Below are positions 12,983 to 33,370 of a stretch of DNA of 64,000 bases, in pieces (the first letter of the stretch is position 1; the number at the start of each line of letters is the position of its first letter). The stretch lies in assembly GCA_963989245.1 (NCBI GenBank), contig OZ022349.1:11092167-11156166 (forward strand), given 5' to 3'. Under the pieces are notes generated by a model that was given only the letters and a program-made list of their open reading frames with translations, had not been told where the DNA came from and ran no database searches. The position numbers were made by a program, and so were the translations under genes. Source of the DNA: Nansenia antarctica. Lineage: Eukaryota > Chordata > Actinopteri > Argentiniformes > Microstomatidae.

Positions 12983-13260
12983 AACTGTTGTTTTGTAATT
13001 ATATTTATATGTGGACAGGGCGCACCAGTAAAAGAGTGTAGTGTGTTTTTCCTGGATAAATGAAGGTAACATTTTTTTTTTTAAAGCACACAAACCACAT
13101 AGAATGTATACAGTAACATTTATTAAACACAACTAATGACAGACTCCTTTGTCAGAAGACACCACAGATATGGCGTAATGCTGTCTAACAAAATACACGT
13201 TCATTGATGCAACATTCTACAAATATACTGATATGGTAGGGATAATAAATGTGTGTGACG
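12983..13260 (+). other. eps8l1: eps8l1 3' UTR with candidate poly(A) signal at 13244
   Basis: Non-coding sequence after the TAA. AATAAA at 13244-13249 is the first canonical signal on this strand and is followed by a GT-rich stretch. Confidence 0.55.
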
Positions 13261-13739
13261 GATCTATGAGCTAGACTGTGCAGTCTTGAATCAAGGCGTT
13301 GCTTGTGAATACTTGCTGTTCAGGTTAAACCTGATAAGGAAATTCTGCACTTCTCTCCAGGTAGCCATTGGGTATCCTTTCGCGTTCATTGTGCTTCCAT
13401 AATCTATGCTGTGTTCTAGAATACTCGCTTGTCTCAATCCTATGTGCACTGTACCATATTCTCCTGTTGCACACTTATTTAAATGAATGTATGAATTCTA
13501 ACATTGCTTGTGTTGTGTTTATTTCTTTCCACACAAACATAAAGAACTGGATGTGGAACTCTTAATCTCCAAGTGATTGAAAGCAAACCTGAACACTAAA
13601 TGCTACAACGTTAAACATGACATCTTTCTGCAAATTGTAAAGCAAGGTTTTCATTTTTCAATATTTTCATTTTCCAGTTTTTAAATGATAAAAAAAAAGG
13701 AAAAGGGCACCCTTTTGGATTATTCTTTGTTACCTTTTG

Positions 13740-14052
13740 AGACAATGATTATAAGGCCCAGACCAAGGTGATTTCCTCGTTTGGGCTTCAATGAGTCAGG
13801 TGAATATAATTCCAGGGTTGAACTATTCTGAAGTAACTCCATGCCTTCTAAAGTAGGCTGTTGTGTCTGGTGTTAAATAACAGTCAAACAGTTGTCCAAG
13901 GATGTCAGAATCAAGATAGTTCACTTCCACCATCAAGGAGAAGGCTACAACTTTAACTTTACCATTTAGAGGTTAGGTTTGCTTCTTTTCACTTAGATAT
14001 TAATTGTAAAAGGCATTTTGACTAGGGGTGCCCAGAGTTTGCACCCCACTGT
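13740..14052. repeat. Possible Tc1/mariner remnant
   Basis: The right end reads TTTGCACCCCACTGTA, the inverse of a common Tc1-type terminus in fish as I remember it. The left end is not evident and nothing is coding, so this call is tentative. Confidence 0.35.
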
Positions 14053-14127
14053 ATAGGCTCATTGTAATGAATGGAATATGGAATGTTATCCATTCCTCCA
14101 ATTTCTGCCTCCACTAGTCTCCTCTGG
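14053..14127. repeat. Palindromic MITE, copy 6 (degenerate)
   Basis: Short copy between eps8l1 and luc7l. It keeps GGCTCATTGTAATGAATGGA at left and ATTTCTGCCTCCACTAGTCT at right. Confidence 0.75.
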
Positions 14128-14186
14128 TAGACATTGATTATGTAATGATCTCGGGCAAATAAGACAGAAACTGTTCCAACTGGGAT

Positions 14187-15879
14187 TTTATTTATTTATT
14201 GAGGCTTCAATTCAGACAAAATCATCTCCCAGCAAAAAAGAACACAGACAGACCAGACATGTCTACTGGAACTGCCTGCAGGGCACACAATAGGAAAAGC
14301 AATGCATTCATTTAGAGGTGTTCGCAACTTCGCATTCAAGAAACTGATGTACATGAAAACAATGAAAAAAGAACACGAACACACCGCAGACACGTCATCA
14401 AAACAGTGGAGATAGTTGGTATATTGAGATGGGATGGATACAAGGGAGCCACCCCTCCTAAATTTCTTGTTTGGTACCTGTACTATAGCAATGACAATAA
14501 AGACCATTCATTCAAGCAGGTTCTGTTTTAGAGTATGCAATGGTGCATTCAATTGCTCCTCAGAAACTGCGCTTCCCACCAATGTTTAGCGTAGGGCTTC
14601 CTATTGGCTAATTCTGAGCTTACTCAGAGGTACAACACTGATAAAGGACATTCACTCTTTATAGTTTATCTATTTTTTTTATCTTTTCTAAACTAATAAC
14701 AAATCAAAACAAAATTCAATGCAAAAAGACCCATTTGATCCATTAGCTATAATAACACGTGGTTTACAACAGCGATAATCTCTGGAGCGATGCGTTTCCT
14801 CGGTATAGGCCACAGATGGAACGCTGGAGGGGATTTACAGATAAACAAGTATGCCATGGGTCTCAATAGCTGTGTGAAATAGTCTCCAGGGGAGGGAAGA
14901 AGAACACTTTACAGGAAGACAGCCAATCATGGACATTATTACAATATGCAGGACATGTATGGTCACAGAAAGTTGCTCACTCACTTCTAGTTCTATAAGG
15001 AAGAGTGGAACCAACGAAGGAGTTGATTTTTCTATTGGCCAATGCCAAACAGTTTACATTATACCAATGGAGCATGTTGCCCGGCAAACCGGTTGTTAGT
15101 AAAAAAAAAAAAAAAAAAAAGAAGAAGAATATTCCTGATTTACCCCAATATTGGGTAAATCAGGAAGTTAAACCAGGAAACTATATGGAACTATTTGAAG
15201 CTCATTAGTGCCACTCCTCTAATACGCCACTCTGACACGCTGTTAGGCTGTACCAAAATAAGGGGTAAAATGACAGTGTCATGAAAGTTGAAAACACTGT
15301 ATTTGTAACGTTTATGGTTCATTCAAAAGGTCATCGATGTACCCCCCCACCCCCCACAGCCTCTGCTACTGAGCAAATAGGGAAGAAGAATGTTTCCCCA
15401 TTGTAAATGACTATTCCAACGTTCAGGGTAGTTCTAGGCATGGAATTAGAATTAATCATTCTATATATAAATGACATCGAAAGTAATGGATATAGTATAA
15501 ACAGCCATCGATTCACAGATATACTGGCAGTACTTTTACACTCCCAACTTCAAATAACAATCCCCCACCCCATAACCCCCCAGGATATATTTCGATGTAA
15601 ATAAAAGATATATACATAGTTTTTTATATATATATATATATTCCATGATCTTATAGCTATGTATGTAGGACACAGTGGGCTGGGCTGGTGTAGCAAAGGG
15701 AGTGAAGGGAGGGTTAATATACAGTAAGCACAGAAGAGTCCATGTTAAGGTAGGGGTCATGTAAGGGGGAGGGAGGGGAGGGAGGGAGGTTGGTTGTTTG
15801 TGTGTGTGTGTTGTGGGGAACTACAGGAGGTTGACTGTGTGTGTATGTGTGTGTGTGTGTGTATGTATATGTGTGTGTA

Positions 15880-15912
<33 letters not shown>

Positions 15913-15943
15913 TTGTGGTCGGGGTGGAGGGCAGACAGGGTCC
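14187..15943 (-). other. luc7l: Probable luc7l 3' UTR
   Basis: Non-coding sequence downstream of the luc7l stop. Overlapping minus-strand AATAAA signals (TTTATT on the plus strand, 14187-14200) are plausible poly(A) sites, which would imply a 3' UTR of about 1.7 kb. It includes a LINE-like tail at 14443-14515 and an A-rich tract near 15100. Confidence 0.45.
14443..14515 (+). repeat. LINE-like 3' tail (intact copy)
   Basis: Contains TTTGGTACCTGTACTATAG then CAATGACAATAAAGACCATT. The same sequence recurs around 38206-39230, where a transposon interrupts it, so this copy acts as the reference empty site. Confidence 0.6.
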
Positions 15944-16352
15944 TCAGTTGTCTCCAGCATCCCTGTCTTCCGTCCGGCGAGAGTCTGTCCGTCCGTTCAT
16001 GCCATCATGCCGGCGCTCCGAGGATCCTCCCTTCCTGTCTCGCTCCCGTGAACGGTCTCTGGAGGATCGGTCTTGGTCCCGGGACGATCTAGAACCGAGG
16101 ACAGTCTGTTACACAAAGCTCCATTTTTTTTTTTTACACACGCCTCACTTAAAACAATGAAGACCTAATTGTCATGGACAATTTTAAGATGGCCTGGCGA
16201 AGGGTGTGTGTGTGTGTGTGAACTACAGTGTTTGGGCACACTGCAAGTAGGACACGGCACTTGCAAAAATGTCGCCCTATTACACTAATTATACCACACC
16301 GCCAAAGCGAGCTGGCTGGCCTGGTTAAGCTGCACACTGTGTGTGTGTGATG

Positions 16353-16390
<38 letters not shown>

Positions 16391-19300
16391 TGACTTACTT
16401 GTATATGTGTGTATGTGTGTATACAGGGGCGGACTGGGATCAAAAAACAGCCCTGGCATTTGCGACACAACAGCCCTATTTCCAAACGCAACACGCAACA
16501 CGGATTGTTAACATAAAAAGTCAGAGGACAGATGCCAAACTACCGACATGTTTGCTGTAATTATATGTATTATCAGTAGGCAGTCATCAGTCAATATCTC
16601 TTTCAATAACCTTTTCACACCGAATGTACTTTTTTGTGCTATTTTCGGCCCAATACATGCTAATTTCGGTGCATTCCTACTTCCAACTACACTTGCTCCC
16701 TGCATCCAGTTGTTGCACATTAACTGCATCGCTCTCATCAAATTCCCCCATTCTGAAAATGAAAGCAGTGTAACGTTAACTGCTGTTCTAAACGGAATGA
16801 TGACATGAGGTGCGTGTCCACTGGTGATATAGAACTGACTACGATAGTTATGGAGATATACTCCAGTTCTACATCGTGGAGCTCCGCCCCATAGGGGAGC
16901 TCTGCTCCTATTGGTTTACCCCGCTACCTAAAGCTCTGCTCCTATTGGTTTACCCTGCTACCTAAAGCTCTGCTCCTATTGGTTTACATACTCCAGTTCT
17001 ACATCGTGGAGCTCCGCCCCATAGGGGAGCTCTGCTCCTATTGGTTTAGGGCCCTGGGCATCCGCGATGCAGAACTGCGTGGATGGCCCGGCCGATATAA
17101 AATGTTTTGGGCCGCGGTCTGCTGAAATAAGTTATTTTCAATGAAAATCACCAGAGACAAAATTACAAATATATATATATATATTTTATATAATACATTC
17201 TGAGCGGCCCAGAGTCTCGCGGCCCTCCTGGCATTTGCCAGGCTTGCCCGGTGGCCAGTCCGCCACTGTGTGTATATATGTGTGTGTGTGTGTGTGTGTA
17301 TATATGTGTGTATATGTGTATGTGTGTGTGTGTGTGAGTTGACCTACTTGTGTCTGGCGCTCTGCTCGTGGCTGTAGTTGTGCCGGTGACCCTGGCTGCG
17401 GGATCCCGACCGGGAGCGACTCCTTTGTCGTCGTCTCCTCTGACTCTCCCTCTCCCTGTCCCTGGAGCGAGAGCGGGAACGGCGCGGTTTCTCCCGAGAT
17501 GCGGAGCGGGATCGCCGCCTCCTGCGGTCGCGAGATCGGGACCTTTCGAGGGGGAAGAGAGGACAGCAGGGTCAGTCAGGAGGTCCAGGTACTGAATCTC
17601 GTGGCATCAACACAGTGAAGAGGAGGACTGATGTGTCACTATGGTCCTGTCCCCCCCCCCCCCCCACACACACACACACGCACACGTACACGTACTGTAG
17701 ATCTGAGAGATTTTGATATGCATGTATAATCAAGATAGTCATTGTTCTACCGGAGCTAGGGATTGTATCAGGACAGGGTTTCTATGGATGTAGATGGTGG
17801 GAGGCATGGAGCTACTAACCTTCTAGGCTCCCTCTCTCTGTCCCTGTCCTTGCTAGGAGATTTGGTCCTAAAAGATGATCCAAACAGAAATTCACAAGTT
17901 AGCAGAGTGGGGACAAAAAACTATGAGAATAAGAACACGGTCTGGTATGTAGATTTTAGCTTTAAAACAGTGCCAAATGGCCATGACAAATCGATAGCCA
18001 TCACATGTGAAGTGTGCTGTATTAGTCCAATCGGATATACACGTTTGTATAGAAAACTTAGCATATGCAAGTTTTCAAATGTTCAGTGTGGCCAGTGTGT
18101 TGACTGCACCCACCTCTTCTTCAGCTTCTCTATCTCCTTTTCCTTCTCCTCCTTCTCGCGCTCTTCTCTCCTCTTCAGACGGTCCTGGTTCCTGATCTCC
18201 TGTTTTTCCACCACTGTTTTCTGACCACGGTGGAGAGAGAAGCGTTTACATGACCAATGCTACTTCTGTAGCCTGGTAGTCCTGAGCCAAATACATGTGA
18301 AATACTTGGGCTCTGCCTGTGCTTAACTAGTTTGCCTGAGACAGTGTTTTGCCAACCTATATGCATATGGGTCAAATGCAGGACACCAAATACTTTAAAA
18401 TACTGCAGTGCTTCCTTAAAAGCTGTTCAGAGGTTGTTTGAAGGCTGTCTACCTTTAGCTGCTCCAGTTTCTCCCTGATCTGGATGAAGCCCAGGTGCAG
18501 CTTGCCTCCGAAGTGGTCAGCCAGACGACGGTCGTTGTCATGGAGACCCAGGTAGGCGGAGCACACCTCGCAGACTCGCAGCTTCTGCTGTTGGAAGCTG
18601 GAGGCGGGCATGGAGTTGCGATACTCCTCCTGAGAGGGGGGATGGAGGGAGAGAAGGAGAGGATGGAAGGTGAGAGAAAGCCCAGGGAAGAAACAGGAAG
18701 AGAAGAAGGGATGGAGGGAGTCGAAGGAGCGAGAAATGGTCAATTTTGATATAGATCCTTCTGTAGGTTCCAGAGCTTGAATAAAACATCCCTACAACTA
18801 AGGAGAATAAAACCAAAGTGAGGTAGACAACAGACACACTGCGAGGACTACAACTCCCATATCTCACCTCGGCATCCCTCTTGTTGCTGCGGACCTTCTC
18901 CACCTCCTGTAGAACCTTCTGGGCTTCGTCCACATTGCCCTCGGCCCCCAGCTGTTCAGCCTTGGCCAGCAGCTTGCCGATCCCCTCATTCAGCTCATGG
19001 ACCTTCTCGGCCTGATAAACACGTAAATAACAGTCAAATCAACAAAACTGGGTATTATGACCGGAGCAAAACATGGCATTCTGCCATGCCTCTCCACCAG
19101 GGGAGGCTAGTGGTGGCAGAAAATGGAGGACGGGCTCATAGTAATGCATGGAATGGAATGAGGAATGGTATCAAACACATGCTCCGATTTCTACATCCAC
19201 TAGCCTGGTGTGTGTGTGTGTGTGTGATTATGTTTCTATAAGAGGCACGTGTTTGGTGACATGAGGTGTGTGTGGTCACCCCCATCACTCTCTCACCTTG

Positions 19301-21740
19301 GCCGCCACCTCAGCACTGATCTCATCCTGGGTCTCGGCCAGACGTTTCTTGGCCAGCTCAGTCCTCCGGTCACAGTCGGCGATGAACGACTCCAGGTGGT
19401 CCACAGCCTAAGGAGACAGCACAGAAAGACTTAGAAACAGAAGCGACAACGTAACTTATAAGATAATCTCAACATCGCTTCAATCAAGCTCAAAGAGGGA
19501 TTCTCAACCCATAAATAGAGCATTGCAGCACTGGTAGAAGGAGCTGGATGAAACATACTGTCGCTACATTCTGACAGGACTTACATCGAGCTCGAAGAAG
19601 AGGTCTTTCTCCTTGGTGCCGATCTCGTAGTCGGCCCGTAGAGCCAGGTCATGGATTTTGGCACATTCCCCCAGGTCCATACGCTGTCGACAAAGAATCA
19701 ACCAGTCAAGACACAGCCAAGTCTCTGCCCAAAACATCCACAATAGATCAACCACGGTTCAATAACAATGTTTAAGTGTGTTCAAATATCAACACTACCA
19801 TACCACTAAGAAAGGAATTGGAATCTGGAGGACGTGCTCATGTTCGATAAGCCCGTCCTCCGATGGCTTCCTCTACGAGCCTCCACTAATATATGCCTAT
19901 ATAATTGTGTTTTATGAAAAGGGTGAGGGGCTCCACATGGTCGGTATGACGACGACTTACCGTCCCAGAGAGGATGTCATGAGGGCAGCAGTTCAGGAGA
20001 TGGCTTTTACACACACGCTCGTCACTGAACTTGACCCTCTGGCGTTGCTCATCACCTGAAACAGTCCAAGAGACACACACTGAGAAAGACCTCACATACT
20101 TGTTAGCTAGAGCGAGGTATCCAATGCCTAGTCTAACTGGGACCATGTTACGGTAAAGAGGGGGCAAAGACCTGCGACTACAATTCAGTCTTGCCTGATT
20201 TGTTGACTAATTGGCTATTTGTTTACTTTTCTCTTAACGGCAGACCGACTGACAAGACTGTTAGCCTTTGACCAATTACACCCACTTTGTCTATTACAGT
20301 ACCTTACAACCTTGCTTTCTAAACGCTTATATGAATAAGAAAGCTGACATAAGTCACTATTACGTGTTTTATCCTGTTAAACAATAGTTCAACAGTGGCA
20401 TTCTGTCTTTACCTTTCCTATTACTTAGTGACTTACCTCACCAGAGCAGTGCTACATGAATAATGTAATACGTGAGGCATCTTCTCTGATTAAGGGGCGA
20501 TAAGGCCCACACTGTCTTACCACTAAGCTATCTGTAACATGGCCTGTCTAGGGGATCTAAAGAACACAAAGGGAAGCCACTGCCAAATGGCTGTACTGTA
20601 GCAGGGTCGTAGAAGTGATTGACATCGACAGGTTCGACGAGACCAGGCTACCTTGATCTTGTGACATTCTCTATCAGCTTAGCTGGGCTGTACCACAGCT
20701 GCTACTTTGTCTTGTCGGCTATTAGACACTGGTCTGCTAACTTTGACTAGCCCATAAAGTAAGACTTTCTCTCTAATTGTGGTGTTTGTGAACTTCTAAA
20801 AGCATTGCTCCAGCCAAGTCCTCGGCTTTACACAAATGTAACATTGAAGGAAATGAAAAACAAAAACAGAAATAAAAATCAATAATAAAAAAAATAAAAA
20901 AATGTTAGTTTATACACACTGCGATTCTGCAACATATACTGTACCCATCTGCCTCTTCAAGACCTCAGCTGCAGAATTTTAAACCCGCTGTAGAAAAGTA
21001 TAAATGCGAACAGTTTTCTTGCCCATACCTGTAGTAAGGAAGTTGGGAGTGACACACAAGTCAGATTGTAAATGATCTGTGCAAACCTTTTTGATGGCTA
21101 ATTTTGTCTTTCCTCTGACAACAGACGTCAAAAGGAACATTTAAAAACTGCTCCTCGTCTTTGAACGCAACCAGGTACTTCTGATATATATTATTTTCAA
21201 GCTGCTGCAAATACTACTCCAAATTGTAATTCAAAGTGTCATTGGAAGATTTTATTATCCATTGTTGTGATGATAAAAAAACAACAACTTCCGGGAAAAG
21301 CAAACAAAATTGTTTGGATATTATTCATCATAACAGCTTTAAAAATCATGTGTGACTCACGGCTCGATGAACATGAGGCTTTTCTGCAACTCCTTTGCAG
21401 ATTGATGTAGGCTGGCAAAGATACCCTGAACCTTTATGAATAAAATAAAGGGGCCACAATTGTTCAGTTTGTTTGAAACATATGTACGGGAAGAATTTGA
21501 AAATTCATCCCAACACGCACACAAACTCACTAGACACACAAGCTTACTTTGTTAGTCTGAGTAACATGACGACCCAAGAGGCGCTTTACTCAACAACTAG
21601 GATTGCAAGTTGGTTTTGTTTGTTCAAAATTGTGTAAAATAAGCTGATTCACCAGCTGTTATGTCTTTAATGTTTGTATCCCCATAGCTACTTTTTGAAC
21701 TGTACAAGTCCATTCTAAAACATATTACATTTGGTGTATT

Positions 21741-21810
<70 letters not shown>

Positions 21811-23059
21811 CCAGCAGATATAGCCTACTCTCACAATTCAAACTCTTCCATATAACCTATATAGGCCTATCGGTTTCAATAGTTAAACATAGGTAGCTGG
21901 TGATCAGCCAAATTTCTTGTTCCTCCTGAAATAGCCATATGCATCATAGTATTGTGCACATTATGGTACACAGGTATAAAGGCTAGATGAACTAAAACAG
22001 CATCATAAAGTGTGGGTTGATTCATGGCTATGTAGTTATAACTAAAGCACGGTATCATGTACCAGTACAGGCCAAAAGTTTGGACACACCTTCTCATTCA
22101 ATGCGTTTCCTTTATTTTCATGACTATTTGGTACATTGTAGATTCTCACTGAAGGCATCAAAACTATGAATGAACACATAGGAATTATGTATTTAACAAT
22201 AAAGTGTGAAATAACTCTAAATATGTCTTATATTTTAGATTCCTCAAAGTAGCCACCCTTTGCTTTGTTGTTGTTAATAACATATATAATAATAATATTT
22301 AATATAATATGTGTTAATAATAATATGTTATTATATATATATATAATAGTATTATTATATATTTTATTAACAACAACATTTTTTTATTTTATTAACAACA
22401 AAAAAGCAAAGGGTGGCTACTTTGAGGAATCTAAAATATAAGACATATTTAGAGTTATTTCACACTTTTTTGTTAAGTACATCATTCCACATGTGTTCAT
22501 TCATAGTTTTGATGCCTTCAGTGAGAATCTACAATGTACCAAATAGTCATGAAAATAAAGGAAACACATTGAATGAGAAGGTGTGTCCAAACGTTTGGCC
22601 TGTACTGTACATCTAAAGATGTACCTAATTGTCCATTCTTTATTTCAATGTACATGATTACATGTCAACCTATACTGTCTGTGTCCCACATCACTTCTTG
22701 ACTGCATCAGACTCGTGTGACGTCACTACTAGGCGAAGCTCAATAGCTTTTGATTGATTGTATGGATACAAACATTAAATCGTGAAACTGAAAGTGTACT
22801 ATTGGGCCGAATCGTGATTCCATTAATCTATTTCATTTCACACAGCCATAGTCATCCTATGTGGCTACACCATTCATTCAAGGTTTGAAGGTCCATCATC
22901 TGAAAACACATAGCCACATTAGCAGCTAAAAACACATAGCTATAACGAGCATAGCCACAGGCTCCATCTTGCAAGCTAGCTAGCTCCTGCTAACTCACCA
23001 TCCCTCGCGGTTCCCATCAGTTGGTCGAGCAGAGCCCGCATCTGAGCTTGGGCCGACAT
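15944..23059 (-). CDS. luc7l: LUC7-like U1 snRNP splicing factor
   Basis: Coding exons in transcript order: 23059-22999, 20055-19961, 19683-19585, 19407-19297, 19011-18868, 18629-18453, 18220-18114, 17867-17820, 17542-17348, 16088-15944 (TGA). All junctions are GT..AG and phases close, giving 393 residues (human LUC7L is 371). The start MSAQAQMRALLDQLMGTARD matches the family N-terminus exactly. A CCCH finger uses C36, C44, C59 and H63. A coiled-coil region follows at about 85-170. A second finger (VCEVCSAYLGLHDNDRRLAD) uses C190, C193, H209 and H215. From about 265 onward there is an RS/RD/RE-rich domain ending EDRDAGDN. LUC7 proteins bind U1 snRNA and help choose 5' splice sites. The gene is divergent from fam234a. 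LUC7L rather than LUC7L2 is favoured by that neighbour. Confidence 0.96.
16424..17268. mobile_element. Non-autonomous hAT-type transposon
   Basis: An 845-bp element in luc7l intron 9 with inverted ends CAGGGGCGGACTGG and CCAGTCCGCCACTG. It is flanked by an 8-bp direct repeat TGTGTATA (16416-16423 and 17269-17276), the length typical of hAT. The flanks are GT/TA-rich, so the duplication alone is weak evidence, but the ends support it. No transposase domain was recognised. Internal tandem duplications occur at 16860-17048. Confidence 0.82.
16860..17048 (+). repeat. Internal tandem duplication inside the hAT element
   Basis: A segment containing CTCCAGTTCTACATCGTGGA occurs at about 16861 and again at about 16988. 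Three to four copies of the shorter unit CTCTGCTCCTATTGGTTTA lie in and around it. Confidence 0.85.
19098..19207. repeat. Palindromic MITE, copy 7
   Basis: In luc7l intron 4. The left arm is nearly full (CAGGGGAGGCTAGTGG, GGAATGGTATCAAACACATG); the right arm is shortened to CCGATTTCTACATCCACTAG. Confidence 0.85.
19811..19887. repeat. Palindromic MITE, copy 8
   Basis: Short copy in luc7l intron 2 with GGAGGACGTGCTCAT and the inverse AAGCCCGTCCTCCGATGG ending CGAGCCTCCACT. Confidence 0.8.
21743..21811. repeat. GT microsatellite
   Basis: GT array with one TT interruption, in luc7l intron 1. Confidence 0.95.
22063..22607. mobile_element. Fold-back element derived from a Tc1 transposon 3' end
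   Basis: A 545-bp near-perfect palindrome in luc7l intron 1. The ends are CAGTACAGGCCAAAAGTTTG and the inverse AACGTTTGGCCTGTACTG, arms of roughly 200 bp meet at an AT-rich spacer (about 22270-22400), and TA flanks the right end. Each arm contains the end of a Tc1 transposase reading frame: on the plus strand near 22407 it reads AKGGYFEESKI then stop, and the inverse copy lies near 22230-22265. The element therefore looks like two head-to-head copies of the 3' end of one transposon. Confidence 0.88.
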
Positions 23060-24231
23060 GTCTGTTGTTGGTGATTCTTCAACAAAAGACGACCTCGGTA
23101 TGTATGAAAACGTATCCTTGTTGTAATTATATTTGGTGAATGTAACAGCAGCTGGCAGCTTATTCGACGAACTCAGCTCTTCGTTTTCATTCTGAGGAGA
23201 TGATGACAGCACTTCCGGTCAAGACAAACAAAGCTGCTAGAACCAAAATACTAGAACGTCCAACAAGTCAACCTGTGGTTATCATCTGGCTCTGTCCTTC
23301 ACTTTTACAACCCTCAGAGACTTTAATTTAACATAATGATGTTATACTTTGTCATATATGAGCTCATGTAATCAAGGGTTTTTTGGGCATACAGTTATCT
23401 AATATAAAAAATATTCTTTAATAGATAGATAAAATAATAAAACAAGTGAGAAGAGCTATCCGTTATTAAAAAGGCGAATACATGAATGGGAATCGTTGAC
23501 GAAAACAAATACATTTGACGTCCTATTTAAGTTATCATGCGGGATAATACTGTATCGAACTTAAAACAACGTGTTGAAAATAAATGGAGAAAAAAATTGA
23601 AACAAAATATCGTGTCTAGTAATGCAATATCTATGTTCTATTGTAAAACACGCCCATTTCTAGCGTTGACCAATCGGAGCGCTGGATGCGCACCAATCAC
23701 AGCCACTCGGACGCAGCCACTTCCTACGTCTGTCACACTGATGCAAGGCGTGAAATGTTTACGCAGCTGAAGTTGGTGTGACAGTTCTGTGGATTAACTG
23801 GCTAAGAAAAAGGACAAGCAGTGACCACTAAAGTAAGAAATGTCTACGTATTCTTGACTTCATCAACGTGTTCTACCCATGTAAACCTATTGCCGTCTAC
23901 TCGTGTAGAAAATGAATGAACAGCTTGTCTGAAAAGGTCAAGGAAGGAAGGAAGGAGGAAGTTTGGAGCTCCAGCTACTAGCCACCTAGCGAGGTTAACC
24001 TGGGTATGTGAGTCTGACTCACACCGGCGACACTGTCTACTCTAGACTTCCGATCAACTACTAGACACACTAGACATACTAGACATCCCACACTGTCAAG
24101 TTGACAGAACTGATCAATCTAGAATAATAATTAAAAAATAAAACAAATACAAGTCTTGACTCTGCTCTGGACATATCACATGATTGGTGCTTTGCTATTA
24201 TGATAAGGTAAAGGTCATCATGTGGGTTACG

Positions 24232-24271
<40 letters not shown>

Positions 24272-24664
24272 GTTCAGAAACCGCTGGAGGTGTGTTGTTG
24301 TTGTTGTTGCTGGCACGGCCGAATAGCTTTCAGCTCCAGACCGATGAAAGGGTTTGGATGAACGAGAAGGCTGTTGCGAAACTGCTGGAGTTCGCATACC
24401 TTTGTTTCTGTATGAAAGGCTTGGACGTACCGCAAGTTTAATAGTGGCCTAGAATTGATCAAAGTAGTGAATGTTTTTTTTCATACATTGAGGCTTATAT
24501 AACCAAAGAGCAGTGCCGTTTAAAACATAGAGCATCTATCCAGAGAGCACCCAATAGTGGACTAGAAAGAGGAGTTGTTTTGTGTTTCTCTTACTCTAAC
24601 CTCAAACACCACTACACTCTCTTTGTTTGTGTGGTAGTCTGTAAGGTTGTGATGCATTGATGAG
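23060..24664. promoter_or_regulatory. Shared divergent promoter region of luc7l and fam234a
   Basis: A 1.6-kb interval between the two start codons. Two CCAAT boxes lie at 23670-23674 and 23693-23697. An ETS-like CTTCCGG lies at about 23210, near the expected luc7l 5' UTR. A possible donor (AAAG|TAAGAA) at about 23831 would close a non-coding first exon of fam234a, and a GTT array occupies 24235-24275. Start sites were inferred, not observed. LUC7L and FAM234A are also head-to-head in human. Confidence 0.6.
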
Positions 24665-31711
<7,047 letters not shown>

Positions 31712-32060
31712 CCCACCAGGGTGCCGTTACCACGAGAACCGTAACGTGTCACATGTTACCCCACCAAAAAACGTACTGCTGAAAACCATGAAAACACTCT
31801 TCACGATATCTATAGCAACCCTCCTGCTGAGAACCCAAACTGTGTACTGTAGCTTTGACCACTGACTACTGACAACCAATCTCCATAGCAACTGTGCAAC
31901 TGTGCTGCTTTCAACGAAAGTTAACCCCTTGTTGACCCCAGTGACCTGACCTTATGCTTACTGGCCCTAGACTGACCTGACTTTTACTCCTAAATTGTCT
32001 TGGTTGGACATAGTCTGTCCTGAGGTCAACCTGATTGACTAAGACGGTCCCTATGACCAC

Positions 32061-32112
<52 letters not shown>

Positions 32113-33370
32113 CCCTTTGTTGATCTGATTCAGACTGTCCCCTCCCTGACAATCAGACTACAGACTGCTCTTCTTCATCACTGTGACTTGCCTTATGTCT
32201 TCTCCATTAAGCACTTTTGAGCATTCGCAGTGAAGCTCAGCTTTCTTATTGCGCACAAGTAATGGAAGTCTCTTGGTAGAACCAGACCACCATTTTTCTT
32301 CTGGAGTTGATGCAACTGATAACTGCAATTATGCATAGGATAGCTCCTCTGCTGAATATCGTGAGATAGCTTTAAGCATGTACAGTACTGTATGGACAAC
32401 TGGAAGGCCACTGTGTGGACTAGTTTTATGAAACCGTTGCTTTTAACACTGTTCAACTGACTGTCTGTCAACAGTAAGCTGACTGTCTGTGTTGATATGC
32501 AGCAATTGAGGCACCATATAGCCTGTGTGAGCTGGAGTTAGCCAGCAATATATATCCAATATCAAACAAAACTGTGGTTGATGTGTACATTACAAGAGTC
32601 CTGCTTTCGAATAGAATCACAACATTTGGGGCTTGTTTCACAGACATACATACATACAGTCCAGTCAGAGACTAAAACACATTTTCTACACACACACTCG
32701 AAACACACACACACTACAAACTCTCCATTGAAAGTGTGATTTAGTCCAGGACTATAGGCTTAATCTGTGTCTGGGAAACATTAGCTCATTATAGCCTTTA
32801 GTCAGAGGTACTGTAGATGACAATCAGGTACCATGGGGTGGATGGAGGCTGGTGGAGGAAGAAATTGGAGGAATGAGGAATGGTGTCAACCGTGAATGAT
32901 ACTGTTCCTTATTCCATTCCATACATTAAAATGAGCCTGTCCTCCGATTTCTCGCCCCACCAGCCTCCCCTGCAGTCTACACCACGAGTAGATGGTACTG
33001 TGCTAGTCCAAGATGCTGTAAAAGAAGTACGGTCTTATGTACACTAACATAACTGTAGACCATTATTCAAGGGACTCAAACGACATGGTCAAAAGCTTTA
33101 AATTCCTGGGCTACCTTCCTACATACAGTAGCTCATGATAGAATGTTTCTTTATTTTTGATTAATATTTGTTTTTAAACATCTACCCCTTAACTATGACC
33201 ACGTATGGGAATGGGGTTTTTATGGTTAGCCTTGCTGTAATATATATATAGAACCTGTAGAGCAGGCTTCCTTAATTTGGAGCTGGTTTTTCCTTCGCAT
33301 TTGACTGATTATTTTTGCTTGTTGGAATTTCAAATAATATAATAAAATCTATTGAATTTGAAAGAAGACT
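31712..33370 (+). other. fam234a: Probable fam234a 3' UTR, poly(A) signal at 33341
   Basis: No reading frame is supported. A CA array lies at about 32069-32110, a palindromic MITE at 32841-32972, and AATAAA at 33341-33346. The UTR extent is inferred from that signal. Confidence 0.5.
32841..32972. repeat. Palindromic MITE, copy 10
   Basis: Both arms are present: GGAGGCTGGTGGAGGAAGAA at left, and GAGCCTGTCCTCCGATTTCT ending CAGCCTCCCCTG at right. It lies in the predicted fam234a 3' UTR. Confidence 0.88.
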
